This document shows positions 1 to 9,124 of a stretch of DNA of 64,000 nucleotides, in pieces; position 1 is the stretch's first letter; every line of letters begins with the position of its first letter. Position numbers and translations under genes: made by a program. Source of the DNA: an uncultured Prevotellaceae bacterium. GTDB lineage: Bacteria; Bacteroidota; Bacteroidia; Bacteroidales; Muribaculaceae. Location of the stretch: NCBI GenBank assembly GCA_900318205.1, contig ONJS01000002.1, forward strand, positions 82,689 to 146,688. Reading direction: 5' to 3'. The notes below the pieces were generated by a model. It was given only the letters and a program-made list of their open reading frames with translations. It ran no database searches and had not been told where the DNA came from.

Positions 1-1
1 C

Positions 2-583
2 ATCCACCAGTATCTTGTCAAGAATGGCATTGAGGCAGGCCTGTATCACGGTGCATTGGACCAGCAGGAACGCGAATGTGCCGTTGCAAGGCTCAATAAC
101 GGCAGCGTGACACTGCTTGTTTCCACCGACCTTGCTGCCCGTGGTCTCGATATCGATTTGGTCGAGCACATTATTCATTATCATTTGCCGGTAAGTGAGC
201 AGGCCTATATCCATCGTAACGGCCGCACTGCCCGTGTCGATGCCACAGGTAATGCCTATGTCATCACGGCTCCCGATGAATCTTTGCCCGAATGGGTGAC
301 TATAGAAGAGCAGTTTACCCTTCAGCCTGGGAAAAGCCTGCCCGCTGCACCCATGGCGACGCTGTATTTCCAGGCTGGCAAGAAAGAAAAGCTGTCACGC
401 GGAGACATCATGGGCTTTATCGCCAAGAATGGTGGCATCGAAGCTGGTGCCATCGGGCGTATTGACGTGCGGGACCATTATTCGCTTGCTGCTGTGCCGA
501 GCCGTCAGGTAAAGAATGTGCTCAAACTGCTCCAACCAGCAAAAATCAAGGGTAAAAAGGTAAGAATCACCCTGCTTAAATAA
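2..583 (+). CDS. DEAD-box ATP-dependent RNA helicase, C-terminal part (DbpA-like), 5' end outside window
   Basis: The reading frame is open from base 2, so the gene starts before the window. What remains is the second RecA-like helicase domain and a C-terminal RNA-binding domain. Motif V appears as STDLAARGLDI and motif VI as YIHRNGRTAR, where most family members have HRxGRTGR. The last 75 or so residues, from KLSRGDIMGFI to the end, match the DbpA RNA-binding fold that in E. coli DbpA binds 23S rRNA helix 92. The likely role is ATP-driven RNA remodelling in 50S subunit assembly. The helicase call is secure; the DbpA-type target is inferred from the C-terminal domain alone. The stop at 583 is followed by the fbp promoter. 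Confidence 0.9.
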   Translation: MHQYLVKNGIEAGLYHGALDQQERECAVARLNNGSVTLLVSTDLAARGLDIDLVEHIIHYHLPVSEQAYIHRNGRTARVDATGNAYVITAPDESLPEWVTIEEQFTLQPGKSLPAAPMATLYFQAGKKEKLSRGDIMGFIAKNGGIEAGAIGRIDVRDHYSLAAVPSRQVKNVLKLLQPAKIKGKKVRITLLK

Positions 584-595
584 TATTTTTTAACT

Positions 596-627
596 TTTGA
601 CGTTACATATATATTATAATACCTTAA
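596..627 (+). promoter_or_regulatory. Putative promoter of fbp
   Basis: TTTG at 596-599, a 20-nt spacer, then TACCTTAA at 620-627, a 6/8 match to the Bacteroidetes -7 box TAnnTTTG. The expected transcript start lies about 20 nt before the fbp ATG. Confidence 0.5.
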
Positions 628-652
628 TCTTAAGAGAAGCTATAGCATAACT

Positions 653-2662
653 ATGAAACCAAAACAAAGAAAACGTGACCTTTATTTCCTGAAGCTGCTC
701 TCCCGCAGTTTCCCTAATGTCGCAACCGCAAGCACCGAGATCATTAACCTCGAGGCTATTCTGAATCTGCCCAAAGGCACCGAGCACTTCCTGGCTGACC
801 TCCACGGTGAGTACCTGGCTTTCCAGCATGTGCTGCGCAACGCCAGCGGTAGAATTAAACGTAAGGTGAGTACGATATTCAATGACTCCCTCAGCGCGCG
901 TGAGCAGAAGGACCTGTGTACCCTCATTTATTATCCTGCCGAGAAATTGGAACTTGTCAAGAGTGAAATCACCGATAAGGATGATTTGAATGACTGGTAC
1001 TTTATCACCATCAACCGATTGGTGAGAGTCTGCCGCCACGTGTCATCTAAGTACAGCCGTTCCAAGGTTCACAAGGCGCTGCCCGAGGATTTCTCTTACA
1101 TCATTCAGGAACTTTTGCACGAGCACAGCAGTGACCCGAACAAGCAGGCTTATGTCGATGTGATCATCAAGACCATCATCTCGACCCATCGTGTCGAAGA
1201 ATTCATCATCGCCATGTGTAACCTGATTCAGCAGTTGACCATCGACATGCTGCATCTCCTGGGCGATGTCTATGACCGCGGTCCCAGTCCAGATAAAATC
1301 ATGGATATCCTGTGCAACTACCACAATTTTGATATTCAATGGGGTAACCATGACATCCTGTGGATGGGTGCTGCTGCCGGTAATGATTGCAGCATTGCCA
1401 ACGTGCTGCGTATCGCCCTGCGCTATGGCAACCACGGCGTACTTGAGGATGGTTACGGCATCAACCTCTTGCCGCTGGCCACTTTCGCCATGGATACCTA
1501 TGCTGGAGACCCCTGTGAGCGCTTCCTGCCTAAGGACGGTAGTGCCAAGGATCCCGAGCGTGCCCGCACCGCTCAGCTTGTAGCCCAGATGCACAAGGCC
1601 ATCAGCATCATCCAGTTCAAACTGGAGGCAGACGCCATCAAACGTCGTCCCGAATTTGAGATGAAAGACCGTCTCTTGATGGACAAGATGGACCTGAAGA
1701 AGGGCATCATCAAGATTAAGGGCAAGGAATATGAGCTGCTCGACACCAATTTCCCGACAGTGGATCCCAAACATCCCTTCAAGCTCACACCTGAAGAAGA
1801 GTCTATCGTGACAAAGCTCCACAAGTCGTTTACCGAGAGCGAGAAACTGCGCAAACACATGAAGTGCCTCTTCCGCAACGGCTGTCTCTACACCATTGCC
1901 AACGGTAACCTGCTCTATCATGCCTCCATCCCCTTGAACGAGGACGGAACCCTCAAGGATGTGACTATCCGTGGCGAGAAGTTCCATGGCAAGAATTTGC
2001 TCAAGCGTGCTGGCACTTTGATCCGTACGGCTTACTTCGGAAGCGAGGATGCCGAAGAACGTGCTTTCGCACTCGATTACCTGTGGTATCTGTGGTGCGG
2101 TCCCGATTCACCCGCATTCGACAAGAGCAAGATGGCAACCTTTGAGCGTTACTTCATTGCCGACAAGGAAACCCATAAAGAAGTCAAGGGTGCTTATTAT
2201 ACCATGCGGGATAACCCCGAGGTGGTGGATGCAATCCTTGATGAATTCGGTGTAACCGGTGAGCATCGTCACATTATCAACGGACACGTGCCTGTCAAGA
2301 CCATCAAGGGTGAGAATCCCATCAAGGCTGGCGGCAAGCTCATGGTGATTGACGGCGGTTTCTCCAAGGCCTATCAACCCGAGACCGGTATTGCCGGCTA
2401 TACGTTGGTATATCACTCTCAGGGATTTGAGCTGGTACAGCATGAACCCTTCTCGTCGATTGACGAAGCGGTGAGACTCGGTCAGGACATCAAGTCCACC
2501 CGTAACATCATTGAGCACACCCATCAACGTATTCTCGTGAACGATACCGATATAGGTGCCGAACTCAGGTCACAGATCGAAGATCTAAAGGAACTGCTCG
2601 ATGCCTATCGTTCAGGTGACTTGAAGGAACGCAACCTGCGCCCCATCACCAACAAGCGCTAA
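653..2662 (+). CDS. fbp: Fructose-1,6-bisphosphatase, class III
   Basis: 669 residues, the usual size for class III FBPase, the large manganese-dependent form of Firmicutes and Bacteroidetes that is unrelated to E. coli Fbp. It hydrolyses fructose-1,6-bisphosphate to fructose-6-phosphate in gluconeogenesis in the cytoplasm. Calcineurin-like metallophosphatase motifs are visible: GDVYDRG at residues 204-210, WGNHD at 230-234, and a late NGHVPVK/DGGFSKAY region with further metal ligands. The ATG at 653 follows an AT-rich leader with a plausible promoter. The gene appears monocistronic, being closed by a strong hairpin 30 nt after the stop. No defect is visible. Confidence 0.97.
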   Translation: MKPKQRKRDLYFLKLLSRSFPNVATASTEIINLEAILNLPKGTEHFLADLHGEYLAFQHVLRNASGRIKRKVSTIFNDSLSAREQKDLCTLIYYPAEKLELVKSEITDKDDLNDWYFITINRLVRVCRHVSSKYSRSKVHKALPEDFSYIIQELLHEHSSDPNKQAYVDVIIKTIISTHRVEEFIIAMCNLIQQLTIDMLHLLGDVYDRGPSPDKIMDILCNYHNFDIQWGNHDILWMGAAAGNDCSIANVLRIALRYGNHGVLEDGYGINLLPLATFAMDTYAGDPCERFLPKDGSAKDPERARTAQLVAQMHKAISIIQFKLEADAIKRRPEFEMKDRLLMDKMDLKKGIIKIKGKEYELLDTNFPTVDPKHPFKLTPEEESIVTKLHKSFTESEKLRKHMKCLFRNGCLYTIANGNLLYHASIPLNEDGTLKDVTIRGEKFHGKNLLKRAGTLIRTAYFGSEDAEERAFALDYLWYLWCGPDSPAFDKSKMATFERYFIADKETHKEVKGAYYTMRDNPEVVDAILDEFGVTGEHRHIINGHVPVKTIKGENPIKAGGKLMVIDGGFSKAYQPETGIAGYTLVYHSQGFELVQHEPFSSIDEAVRLGQDIKSTRNIIEHTHQRILVNDTDIGAELRSQIEDLKELLDAYRSGDLKERNLRPITNKR

Positions 2663-2691
2663 GACCGATATCCCGTTTATCGTTATATGAC

Positions 2692-2725
2692 AAAACCGCC
2701 CTGCATCGTTCGCCAGGGCGGTTTT
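2692..2725 (+). terminator. Rho-independent terminator of fbp
   Basis: Perfect 12-bp inverted repeat (AAAACCGCCCTG and its complement) around a 10-nt loop, ending in TTTT. It lies 30 nt after the fbp stop. Confidence 0.9.
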
Positions 2726-2838
2726 GCTGTTTAAGTGTTCATTTTGTTGTCTGTTGGGGAACTGTTGCCGTATTCTGTAGTAAATAAACCAAAGCGTGTT
2801 TTTTTGGTCTAAAAGGGTGGTTATTTAGATTTTATTAC

Positions 2839-2846
2839 TATATTTG
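2839..2846 (+). promoter_or_regulatory. -7 promoter element of the OmpA-family gene
   Basis: TATATTTG is a perfect TAnnTTTG, 49 nt before the ATG. No clear TTTG lies 19-21 nt upstream, so the -33 element is weak or absent. Confidence 0.6.
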
Positions 2847-2895
2847 CATTTTGTAAGACAATTAATTCACATTATTCATTTAATATTTTAGAAAT

Positions 2896-3585
2896 ATGAA
2901 GAAGACTTTATGTTTTATTTTAAGTGTTTTCTTGATGCTCGGTATCTCGGGTTGTGATTCACTGAACAATGCTACCAAGGGCGGTTTGATCGGTGCTGGA
3001 GGCGGTGGCGCTCTCGGTGCTGGTATCGGTGCCCTCATCGGTAAGGGCAAGGGTGCTGCCATCGGCGGTGCTATCGGTGCTGTTGCTGGTGGTGTTGCCG
3101 GTACGCTCATCGGCAAGAAGATGGACAAGCAGGCTCGTGAGCTCGCCCAGATCGCCGGTGCCCAGGTTGATACCGTTACCGACGTGAACGGCTTTGAGGG
3201 CATCAAGGTGACCTTCGACGAGGGTATCCTCTTCGCTTTCAACAGCTCCAAGCTGGGTCAGAAGGCCGAGGCTTCACTGAATGAGTTTGCCAAGTCGCTG
3301 ATCAACAACCCTCAGACCGATGTGCAGATCTACGGTCACACAGACAATGTGGGTACTCGTGCTGCCAATGAGAAGGTTTCCAACGCTCGTGCAACCGAGG
3401 TGAAGAACTTCCTCTCCAACGCTGGTGTTCCCAAGGCTCGTATGACCAGCAAGGGTCTTGCCTATGATTATCCTGTTGCCAGCAATGAGACCGATGCAGG
3501 TCGTGCCCAGAACCGTCGCGTTGAAATCTACATCACAGCTAACGAGGACATGATCAAGGCTGCCCAGGATGGCACGCTTCAGTAA
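2896..3585 (+). CDS. OmpA-family lipoprotein with glycine-zipper region
   Basis: 229 residues. The N-terminus is a lipoprotein signal with lipobox GISGC, cysteine at residue 20. It is followed at about 32-75 by an alternating Gly/Ala stretch (GAGIGALIGKGKGAAIGG...), typical of glycine-zipper domains that pack in or against membranes. Residues about 105-225 form an OmpA C-terminal domain with the peptidoglycan-binding signature IYGHTDNVGT and the late AQNRRVEIYI motif. The protein should sit in the outer membrane and hold it to peptidoglycan. It has its own promoter and terminator, so it is probably a well-expressed single gene. Family assignment is firm; the specific role is unknown. Confidence 0.92.
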   Translation: MKKTLCFILSVFLMLGISGCDSLNNATKGGLIGAGGGGALGAGIGALIGKGKGAAIGGAIGAVAGGVAGTLIGKKMDKQARELAQIAGAQVDTVTDVNGFEGIKVTFDEGILFAFNSSKLGQKAEASLNEFAKSLINNPQTDVQIYGHTDNVGTRAANEKVSNARATEVKNFLSNAGVPKARMTSKGLAYDYPVASNETDAGRAQNRRVEIYITANEDMIKAAQDGTLQ

Positions 3586-3609
3586 CTTTTAAGTTAGAAT
3601 TCATCAATG

Positions 3610-3638
3610 TGGCTTCTCCAATCGGGGAAGCCATTTTT
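3610..3638 (+). terminator. Terminator of the OmpA-family gene
   Basis: 10-bp stem (TGGCTTCTCC with GGGGAAGCCA, one G-U pair), a 4-nt loop and a run of five T. Confidence 0.85.
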
Positions 3639-3784
3639 GTTCTGCAAGTTGTTTGTTTATAGCAACTTGCAGCTGTATTATGTTGATGTTTTGGAAAACT
3701 TTTTAGCAAAGCGTAAAAATTAATCCTTTGAAAATCAATCTATTGAAAAATTTTATGAAAAACTTTAGAAAATCGGCAATAAAT

Positions 3785-3815
3785 TTTGTTATTCAAAAAT
3801 ATCATATTACCTTTG
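3785..3815 (+). promoter_or_regulatory. Promoter of nrdJ
   Basis: Textbook Bacteroidetes sigma-70-type promoter: TTTG at 3785-3788, a 19-nt spacer, TACCTTTG at 3808-3815. Confidence 0.85.
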
Positions 3816-3932
3816 CGAGGATTTTGCCTCCATGACAAATCACTAATTGATAAAATCCTTAAAAACAACTGATTTACAGCTTGAGCCTAACTGCTGACAG
3901 TGAAAGGCTAAGCTAAAAGAAACAAGATAGCA

Positions 3933-6509
3933 ATGGAAGAAAAAACCTACACTTATCAACAGGCCTATGAAGCCTCCTTAAAGTACTTTGACGGCGATGA
4001 ACTGGCTGCCAGGGTATGGGCGACGAAATATGCATTGAAAGATTCGTTTGGGCATCTTTTTGAATTGACGCCCGACGATATGCACCGTCGCATTGCGCGC
4101 GAGATTGCCCGCATCGAGAACAAGTATCCAAACCCCTTGAGTGAGGATCGCTTGTTTGAACTGATGAGCCACTTCCGCTATATCGTGCCTCAGGGCAGCC
4201 CTATGGCAGGTATTGGCAATAATTTCCAGGTAGGCTCGCTGAGCAACTGCTTCGTTGTGGGTCTCGATGGTGAGCCCGACAGCTATGGTGGCATCCTCAA
4301 GATCGACGAGGAGCAGGTGCAGCTCATGAAGCGCCGTGGCGGCGTGGGCCATGACTTGTCCCACATCCGTCCCAAGGGCTCTCCCGTCAAGAACAGTGCC
4401 TTGACCTCAACCGGTTTGGTGCCGTTCATGGTGCGCTACAGCAACAGTACCCGTGAGGTGGCTCAGGATGGCCGCCGTGGTGCGCTCATGCTGACCGTCA
4501 GCATCAAGCATCCTGATGCCGAGTCGTTTATTGACGCCAAGATGGAAGAGGGCAAGGTGACCGGTGCTAACGTATCGGTGCGCATCGACGATGCCTTCAT
4601 GCAGGCTGCCGTCGAAGGCAAACCCTATCACCAGCAGTATCCCATCGACAGTGATAAACCCACCTATGAAAAGGATACCGATGCTGCCAGGCTGTGGGCG
4701 AAGATTGTCCACAATGCTTGGAAGAGTGCCGAACCGGGAATCCTCTTCTGGGATACAATCACCCGCGAGTCAGTGCCCGACTGTTATGCCGACTTGGGCT
4801 TCAAGACCATCTCGACCAATCCTTGTGGTGAGATTCCCCTGTGCCCCTACGACAGCTGCCGCTTGATTGCCATCAACCTGTACAGCTATGTGAAGAACCC
4901 CTTCACTCCCGAGGCATACTTTGATTATGACATGTTTGCCGAGCATGTTGCTTGTGCGCAGCGCATGATGGATGATATCATCGACCTCGAGATGGAGAAA
5001 ATCGAGAAGATCCTGGACAAGATCAAGTCCGATCCCGAGACCGCCGAGGTCAAGACCACCGAGATGAACCTGTGGAACAAAATCCGCACCAAGACCCTGA
5101 AGGGCCGTCGCACCGGTGTGGGCACCACGGGCGAGGGCGACATGATTGCCGCTATGGGTCTGCGCTATGGCACGCCTGAAGCTACCGAGTTCTCGGTGAG
5201 CGTTCATCGTGCTTTGGCACTGGCAGCTTATGGCTCATCGGTACAGATGGCCAAGGAGCGTGGCGCCTTTGAAATTTATGATGCCAAGCGTGAGGAGAAC
5301 AATCCTTATATCAACCGCTTGCGTGAGGCCGATCCGGCACTCTATGAGGAAATGAAGAAGTATGGCCGTCGCAACATCGCTTGCCTGACCATCGCTCCCA
5401 CGGGAACCACCAGCCTGCTGACGCAGACCACATCGGGTATCGAGCCTGTTTTCATGCCCGTCTATAAGCGTCGCCGCAAGGTCAACCCCAGCGACAAGGA
5501 CGTGCATGTTGACCTGGTGGACGAGAATGGCGATTCGTTTGAGGAATTCATCGTCTATCACCACAAACTGGTGACCTGGATGAACATCAACGGCATCCCC
5601 GTTCGTCGTGACTATACCCAGGAAGAACTCAACGACATCGTTGCCCGTTCGCCTTACTACAAGGCAACTGCCAATGATGTGGACTGGGTCAACAAGGTGA
5701 GGATGCAAGGCGAGGTGCAGAAGTGGGTGGACCACAGCATCAGCGTGACCATCAACCTGCCCAACGACATCAGCGAGGAGATGGTAGGCAAACTCTATGT
5801 CGAGGCATGGCGCAGTGGCTGCAAGGGCTGCACCGTCTATCGTGACGGCTCACGCACGGGTGTGCTGGTTGCACTGAGCGACAACGACAAGAAGAAAGAA
5901 AAGGAGAAAGAGGCGGGCGGCACTAATGAGGAACAGGCAGCCCGTTACATCGCCGAGGAGGAACACATCCTCAAGCGCCCTGTTGAGCTCGAGGCCGACG
6001 TGGTCCGTTTCCAGAACAAGAAGGAAAAGTGGATTGCCTTTATCGGCTTAATCGACGGTCGCCCCTACGAGATCTTTACCGGTATTGCCGACGATGACGA
6101 GGGCATCTTCTGCCCCAAGTCGGTGACCAAGGGCAAGATCATCAAGGCTGTAGGCGAGGATGGCGTGAAGCGTTACGACTTCCAGTTCATCAACAAGCGT
6201 GGTTTCAAGACCACCATCGAGGGACTGAGCGAGAAGTTCAATCCCGAGTTCTGGAACTACGCCAAGTTAATTTCGGGTGTGTTGCGTTACGGAATGCCCA
6301 TCCCGCAGGTGCTGAAACTCGTCAGCAGTCTGGAGTTGGACAGCCAGTCCATCAACACCTGGAAGATGGGTGTTGAGCGTGCCCTTAAGCGCTACATCCA
6401 CAATGGCGAGGCAGCCGCCGAGCGTTGCCCCAACTGTGGCCAGGATACCTTGGTCTATCAGGAGGGATGCCTCATCTGCACCAACTGCGGGACCTCCCGC
6501 TGCGGCTAA
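3933..6509 (+). CDS. nrdJ: Adenosylcobalamin-dependent (class II) ribonucleotide reductase
   Basis: 858 residues. It makes deoxyribonucleotides from ribonucleotides using a thiyl radical generated with coenzyme B12, so it works with or without oxygen. Visible active-site features: SNC at residues 104-106 (first redox cysteine) and NPCGE at 296-300 (Asn296, thiyl Cys298, Glu300), followed by IPLCPYDSCRL. The phosphate-binding PTGTTS motif is near 490. A charged, KE-rich linker near residue 655 leads to a C-terminal region ending in a cysteine-rich CxxC-type tail (CPNCG, CTNCGTSRCG), which in this family re-reduces the active site. It has its own strong promoter and a strong terminator. No defect is seen. 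Confidence 0.96.
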   Translation: MEEKTYTYQQAYEASLKYFDGDELAARVWATKYALKDSFGHLFELTPDDMHRRIAREIARIENKYPNPLSEDRLFELMSHFRYIVPQGSPMAGIGNNFQVGSLSNCFVVGLDGEPDSYGGILKIDEEQVQLMKRRGGVGHDLSHIRPKGSPVKNSALTSTGLVPFMVRYSNSTREVAQDGRRGALMLTVSIKHPDAESFIDAKMEEGKVTGANVSVRIDDAFMQAAVEGKPYHQQYPIDSDKPTYEKDTDAARLWAKIVHNAWKSAEPGILFWDTITRESVPDCYADLGFKTISTNPCGEIPLCPYDSCRLIAINLYSYVKNPFTPEAYFDYDMFAEHVACAQRMMDDIIDLEMEKIEKILDKIKSDPETAEVKTTEMNLWNKIRTKTLKGRRTGVGTTGEGDMIAAMGLRYGTPEATEFSVSVHRALALAAYGSSVQMAKERGAFEIYDAKREENNPYINRLREADPALYEEMKKYGRRNIACLTIAPTGTTSLLTQTTSGIEPVFMPVYKRRRKVNPSDKDVHVDLVDENGDSFEEFIVYHHKLVTWMNINGIPVRRDYTQEELNDIVARSPYYKATANDVDWVNKVRMQGEVQKWVDHSISVTINLPNDISEEMVGKLYVEAWRSGCKGCTVYRDGSRTGVLVALSDNDKKKEKEKEAGGTNEEQAARYIAEEEHILKRPVELEADVVRFQNKKEKWIAFIGLIDGRPYEIFTGIADDDEGIFCPKSVTKGKIIKAVGEDGVKRYDFQFINKRGFKTTIEGLSEKFNPEFWNYAKLISGVLRYGMPIPQVLKLVSSLELDSQSINTWKMGVERALKRYIHNGEAAAERCPNCGQDTLVYQEGCLICTNCGTSRCG

Positions 6510-6552
6510 CCCGCACCTTTTCATCTCTGCGAAGAGATAAATTTTGACATTT

Positions 6553-6596
6553 GGTGTACCCTGTCTAAGTGATGATAGGGTACACCTTGCCTTTTT
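6553..6596 (+). terminator. Terminator of nrdJ
   Basis: 10-bp perfect stem (GGTGTACCCT with AGGGTACACC) around about 14 nt, followed a few bases later by CTTTTT. Confidence 0.8.
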
Positions 6597-6639
6597 ATAA
6601 TTACTTATTTCACATTAACTACTGAGGCTAGCAACAATT

Positions 6640-7479
6640 TTACCCGCAATCCCAGCAGTAGTAGGTGTGGGAGAAGTCACGTGCTGCGAGGTCGTCGTGG
6701 TTGATGAAGACGAATCCGCTGCCCATGTCGCCCCACATGACGAGGGGTTTGTTGTCGATGGCTGAGAATTGGGAATCCAGTTGCAGCAGCAGGGTATCGT
6801 GCGTGTCGATATCGCGGCGCGCCTCTTCCTGGGTAAAGACGGGATAGCCTAGCATCTGATGGCAGGGGCGTTTCATGCCGAGCGTCTTCTCCAGATAGAG
6901 GCAGTCCTCATTGTCCAGGTACTCATACCACATCATGCTGGTGTGCTCCACTCCGGTGATTTCCTTGACAATGTCAAAGAACAAATGGTTGAGGTGTCCA
7001 TCGCTGACGCTCATCACCGTAGGCTCAGTCACCACGTCGATAGCTACCTCGCGTTTGACAGGCGAATGTTCGTCATCGACGGTCAGGTGGGTGGGTACAT
7101 CGGGAGGCGCTACATTCACACCAACCGTTTCATGATAGATGACACGGAAGCCACTGCGGTCATCGTCATAATTCCCCCTGCAGCCATACATCCGCTCGGG
7201 ATCAGTGCTAATAAACCATTGCAGCATTCCCTGTTCAGGCAGCGGCGCCTTCAATCCCGCTTCAGCGCAGTTGATCTGCAAGAGCATCAGCATTTTCTTG
7301 CCTTGTTCATCAACGGGAAAATCTTTGCCAGCAGGCCAATAGGGAATTCCACCAATTTTGCTGCCCGTGATTACAGGCTTGCGCTCCTCGTTGAGCACAA
7401 GCCTGTAATGTTCAGCGGCTGTGCGTTCAGTGATTGCCTCAACAATGTGCATCACTCTGTCACTGCCTCTCTCTATCAT
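6640..7479 (-). CDS. DUF1963 (YwqG-like) family protein
   Basis: 279 residues with no signal peptide or membrane segment, so probably cytoplasmic. The pattern GSKIGGIPYWPAG near the N-terminus, LLQINCAEA and the late GDMGSGFVFI are typical of DUF1963/YwqG proteins, whose biochemical function is not established. It starts 12 nt after the stop of the fucosidase gene on the same strand and is probably co-transcribed with it, although there is no obvious functional link. The family call is fairly sure; no activity is proposed. Confidence 0.85.
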   Translation of the reverse strand: MIERGSDRVMHIVEAITERTAAEHYRLVLNEERKPVITGSKIGGIPYWPAGKDFPVDEQGKKMLMLLQINCAEAGLKAPLPEQGMLQWFISTDPERMYGCRGNYDDDRSGFRVIYHETVGVNVAPPDVPTHLTVDDEHSPVKREVAIDVVTEPTVMSVSDGHLNHLFFDIVKEITGVEHTSMMWYEYLDNEDCLYLEKTLGMKRPCHQMLGYPVFTQEEARRDIDTHDTLLLQLDSQFSAIDNKPLVMWGDMGSGFVFINHDDLAARDFSHTYYCWDCG

Positions 7480-7491
7480 AATAATATAGTC

Positions 7492-8964
7492 TTATTTATT
7501 ATATCCAACATAATATCCCGCAATGTTGTTGATGCAGGGACATGCTCGGCTGTCGAGAATGCGGATGCGCCACTCCTTGGCGGTCTTCTCGTGGAAACGC
7601 ACGATGCGCTTGTAGCCGATGGTCGTCGTCTCCTCATCGACAATTACGGGGACCCACTTGCCACAGCAGGTCTTGTATTCGATGACAAACTCCTTGACAC
7701 GCTGTCCCAGCGGAATGTACTCTTGCAGCATGATACAGTCAAGGGTGATGTCCTTTTTGGCCTTGATTTCAATGTCGGCAGTCGTCTCGTCATCACTGGC
7801 TGCCCAATAGGTGTCCCAGTTGTCGTCACCCATCATAGCAGGAGCAAAACGTTTATTGCGCGTGTTGCTGGCGGAGAACTTGGCTTTTGCCAGCAGGTTG
7901 GTGCCCAACTCGCGGGCGATGCGCTCATGCCATTGTGCGGCGATAGACGAGTCGTTGGGGTGAATAAGGCCGTCGCGGTCTACGGGAAAGTTGAGCAGGA
8001 GGGTACCGTTGTGGCCCACGCTGCGGTAGTAGAGGTCGGTCAATTGCTCGACGCTCTTGACCTTGTCGTCCTCATTCTCGTGATAGAACCACCCCGGGCG
8101 GATACTCGTGTCGCACTCGCTGGCACACCAGGCATCACCGTCAGCATGACCTGACTGCAACTCCTCATATTGGGGATAGCCGGGATAAACCTCATTGATG
8201 CGCAGGAAAGCCCAATTTGTGGGGTTGGCATAGCCCTTCTCGTTGCCCACCCATCTACAGCCGGGACCACCGTCCGAGAAGATGACGGCATTGGGCTGCA
8301 GGCGGTTGACGATGCCCCAAGCCTTGGGGTAGTTGTAATAGGTGCTGCGGTCAATCTCGCGTTTCTCACATGCGCCGCCATACCAGCCGTCGCCACCGTT
8401 TGCCCCGTCAAACCACACCTCAAAGATGTCGCCATACTGGGTCATCAGCTCCTCAAGCTGGTTGTAGTAATAGGTGACATAGTCTGGCGTGCCATAGCTG
8501 GCCTGGTGCCTGTCCCACGGCGAGAGATAGACGCCGAAGCGGATGCCATACTTCTTGCAGGCCTCGGACAATTCACGCACCACGTCGCCCTTGCCATTAC
8601 GCCAGGGCGAAGCCGCTACGCTATAGTCGGTATATCGGCTAGGCCACAGGCAGAAGCCGTCATGGTGCTTACACGTGAGAATCACGCCCTTCATGCCCGC
8701 TTTGATAAGGGTCTGTACCCACTGCTCGCAGTCGAGTCGGGTGGGGTTGAACGCGGCGGCGGGGGCATCACCATAGCCCCATTCCTTATCTGTAAAAGTG
8801 TTGGGCCCGAAGTGGATAAACGCATAGGTCTCCAGCTTTTGCCACTCCACCTGCTGAGGGCTGGGTAAGGGGTAGCAAGGCTCGGGAGCCTGGTTGTTGT
8901 CGGCGAGCACGCTCAGGGCGAGCGTCAGCGCAATAATTGTCGATATATTCCTGAAAAGTTTCAT
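7492..8964 (-). CDS. GH29-type alpha-L-fucosidase, secreted
   Basis: 490 residues from the ATG at 8964. I chose this start because the -7 box at 8989-8996 puts the transcript start just upstream of it and because it begins a signal peptide (MKLFRNISTIIALTLALSV...). The body matches GH29 fucosidases: FIHFGPNTF, ILTCKHHDGFCLWPS, FGVYLSPWDRH, and EVWFDGANG with Asp186 as the expected nucleophile. After the barrel, residues about 355-490 look like a discoidin/F5-8C-type carbohydrate-binding domain. The expected role is removal of terminal fucose from host or dietary glycans in the periplasm or at the cell surface. Substrate linkage cannot be read from the sequence. Confidence 0.92.
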   Translation of the reverse strand: MKLFRNISTIIALTLALSVLADNNQAPEPCYPLPSPQQVEWQKLETYAFIHFGPNTFTDKEWGYGDAPAAAFNPTRLDCEQWVQTLIKAGMKGVILTCKHHDGFCLWPSRYTDYSVAASPWRNGKGDVVRELSEACKKYGIRFGVYLSPWDRHQASYGTPDYVTYYYNQLEELMTQYGDIFEVWFDGANGGDGWYGGACEKREIDRSTYYNYPKAWGIVNRLQPNAVIFSDGGPGCRWVGNEKGYANPTNWAFLRINEVYPGYPQYEELQSGHADGDAWCASECDTSIRPGWFYHENEDDKVKSVEQLTDLYYRSVGHNGTLLLNFPVDRDGLIHPNDSSIAAQWHERIARELGTNLLAKAKFSASNTRNKRFAPAMMGDDNWDTYWAASDDETTADIEIKAKKDITLDCIMLQEYIPLGQRVKEFVIEYKTCCGKWVPVIVDEETTTIGYKRIVRFHEKTAKEWRIRILDSRACPCINNIAGYYVGYNK

Positions 8965-8988
8965 ATTGTTGTGATTAGGTTTCTCATG

Positions 8989-8996
8989 CAAAGGTA
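8989..8996 (-). promoter_or_regulatory. -7 promoter element of the fucosidase gene
   Basis: Minus strand reads TACCTTTG, a perfect TAnnTTTG, 25 nt before the chosen ATG. No clear -33 TTTG. Confidence 0.6.
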
Positions 8997-9091
8997 GTGT
9001 TTTTTGTCATTGTTTTTCTGATGATTCTTTGTTTTTGTGTGATTTGCGATAAAATTAGTAGCAGGAAGCCCCTTTTTTGCGAAAAGTTGAC

Positions 9092-9099
9092 TATATTTG
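9092..9099 (+). promoter_or_regulatory. -7 promoter element of the BIG2/cohesin-like gene
   Basis: TATATTTG, a perfect TAnnTTTG match, 26 nt before the ATG at 9125. It diverges from the fucosidase promoter about 100 bp away. Confidence 0.6.
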
Positions 9100-9124
9100 C
9101 AGTTATAAGTTTTTCTCTCAAGAC

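Larger units (their letters stand above)
3586..3932. other. Intergenic region between the OmpA-family gene and nrdJ (347 bp)
   Basis: Holds the OmpA-gene terminator (3610-3638), a perfect 10-bp inverted repeat at 3642-3672 (CTGCAAGTTG / CAACTTGCAG, 11-nt loop), an AT-rich stretch, the nrdJ promoter (3785-3815) and a leader of about 110 nt. No open frame here looks real. I do not recognise a B12 riboswitch in the leader. Confidence 0.7.

Noticed and set aside
3816-3932. Cobalamin riboswitch in the nrdJ leader
   Set aside because: The enzyme uses B12, but the leader is only about 110 nt and I cannot find a recognisable B12 box, so I do not call one.
6859-8154. Long plus-strand open frame (431 codons) opposite the DUF1963 and fucosidase genes
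   Set aside because: It runs across two well-supported genes and their gap on the other strand, and its translation has no family signature. It is a by-product of codon bias.
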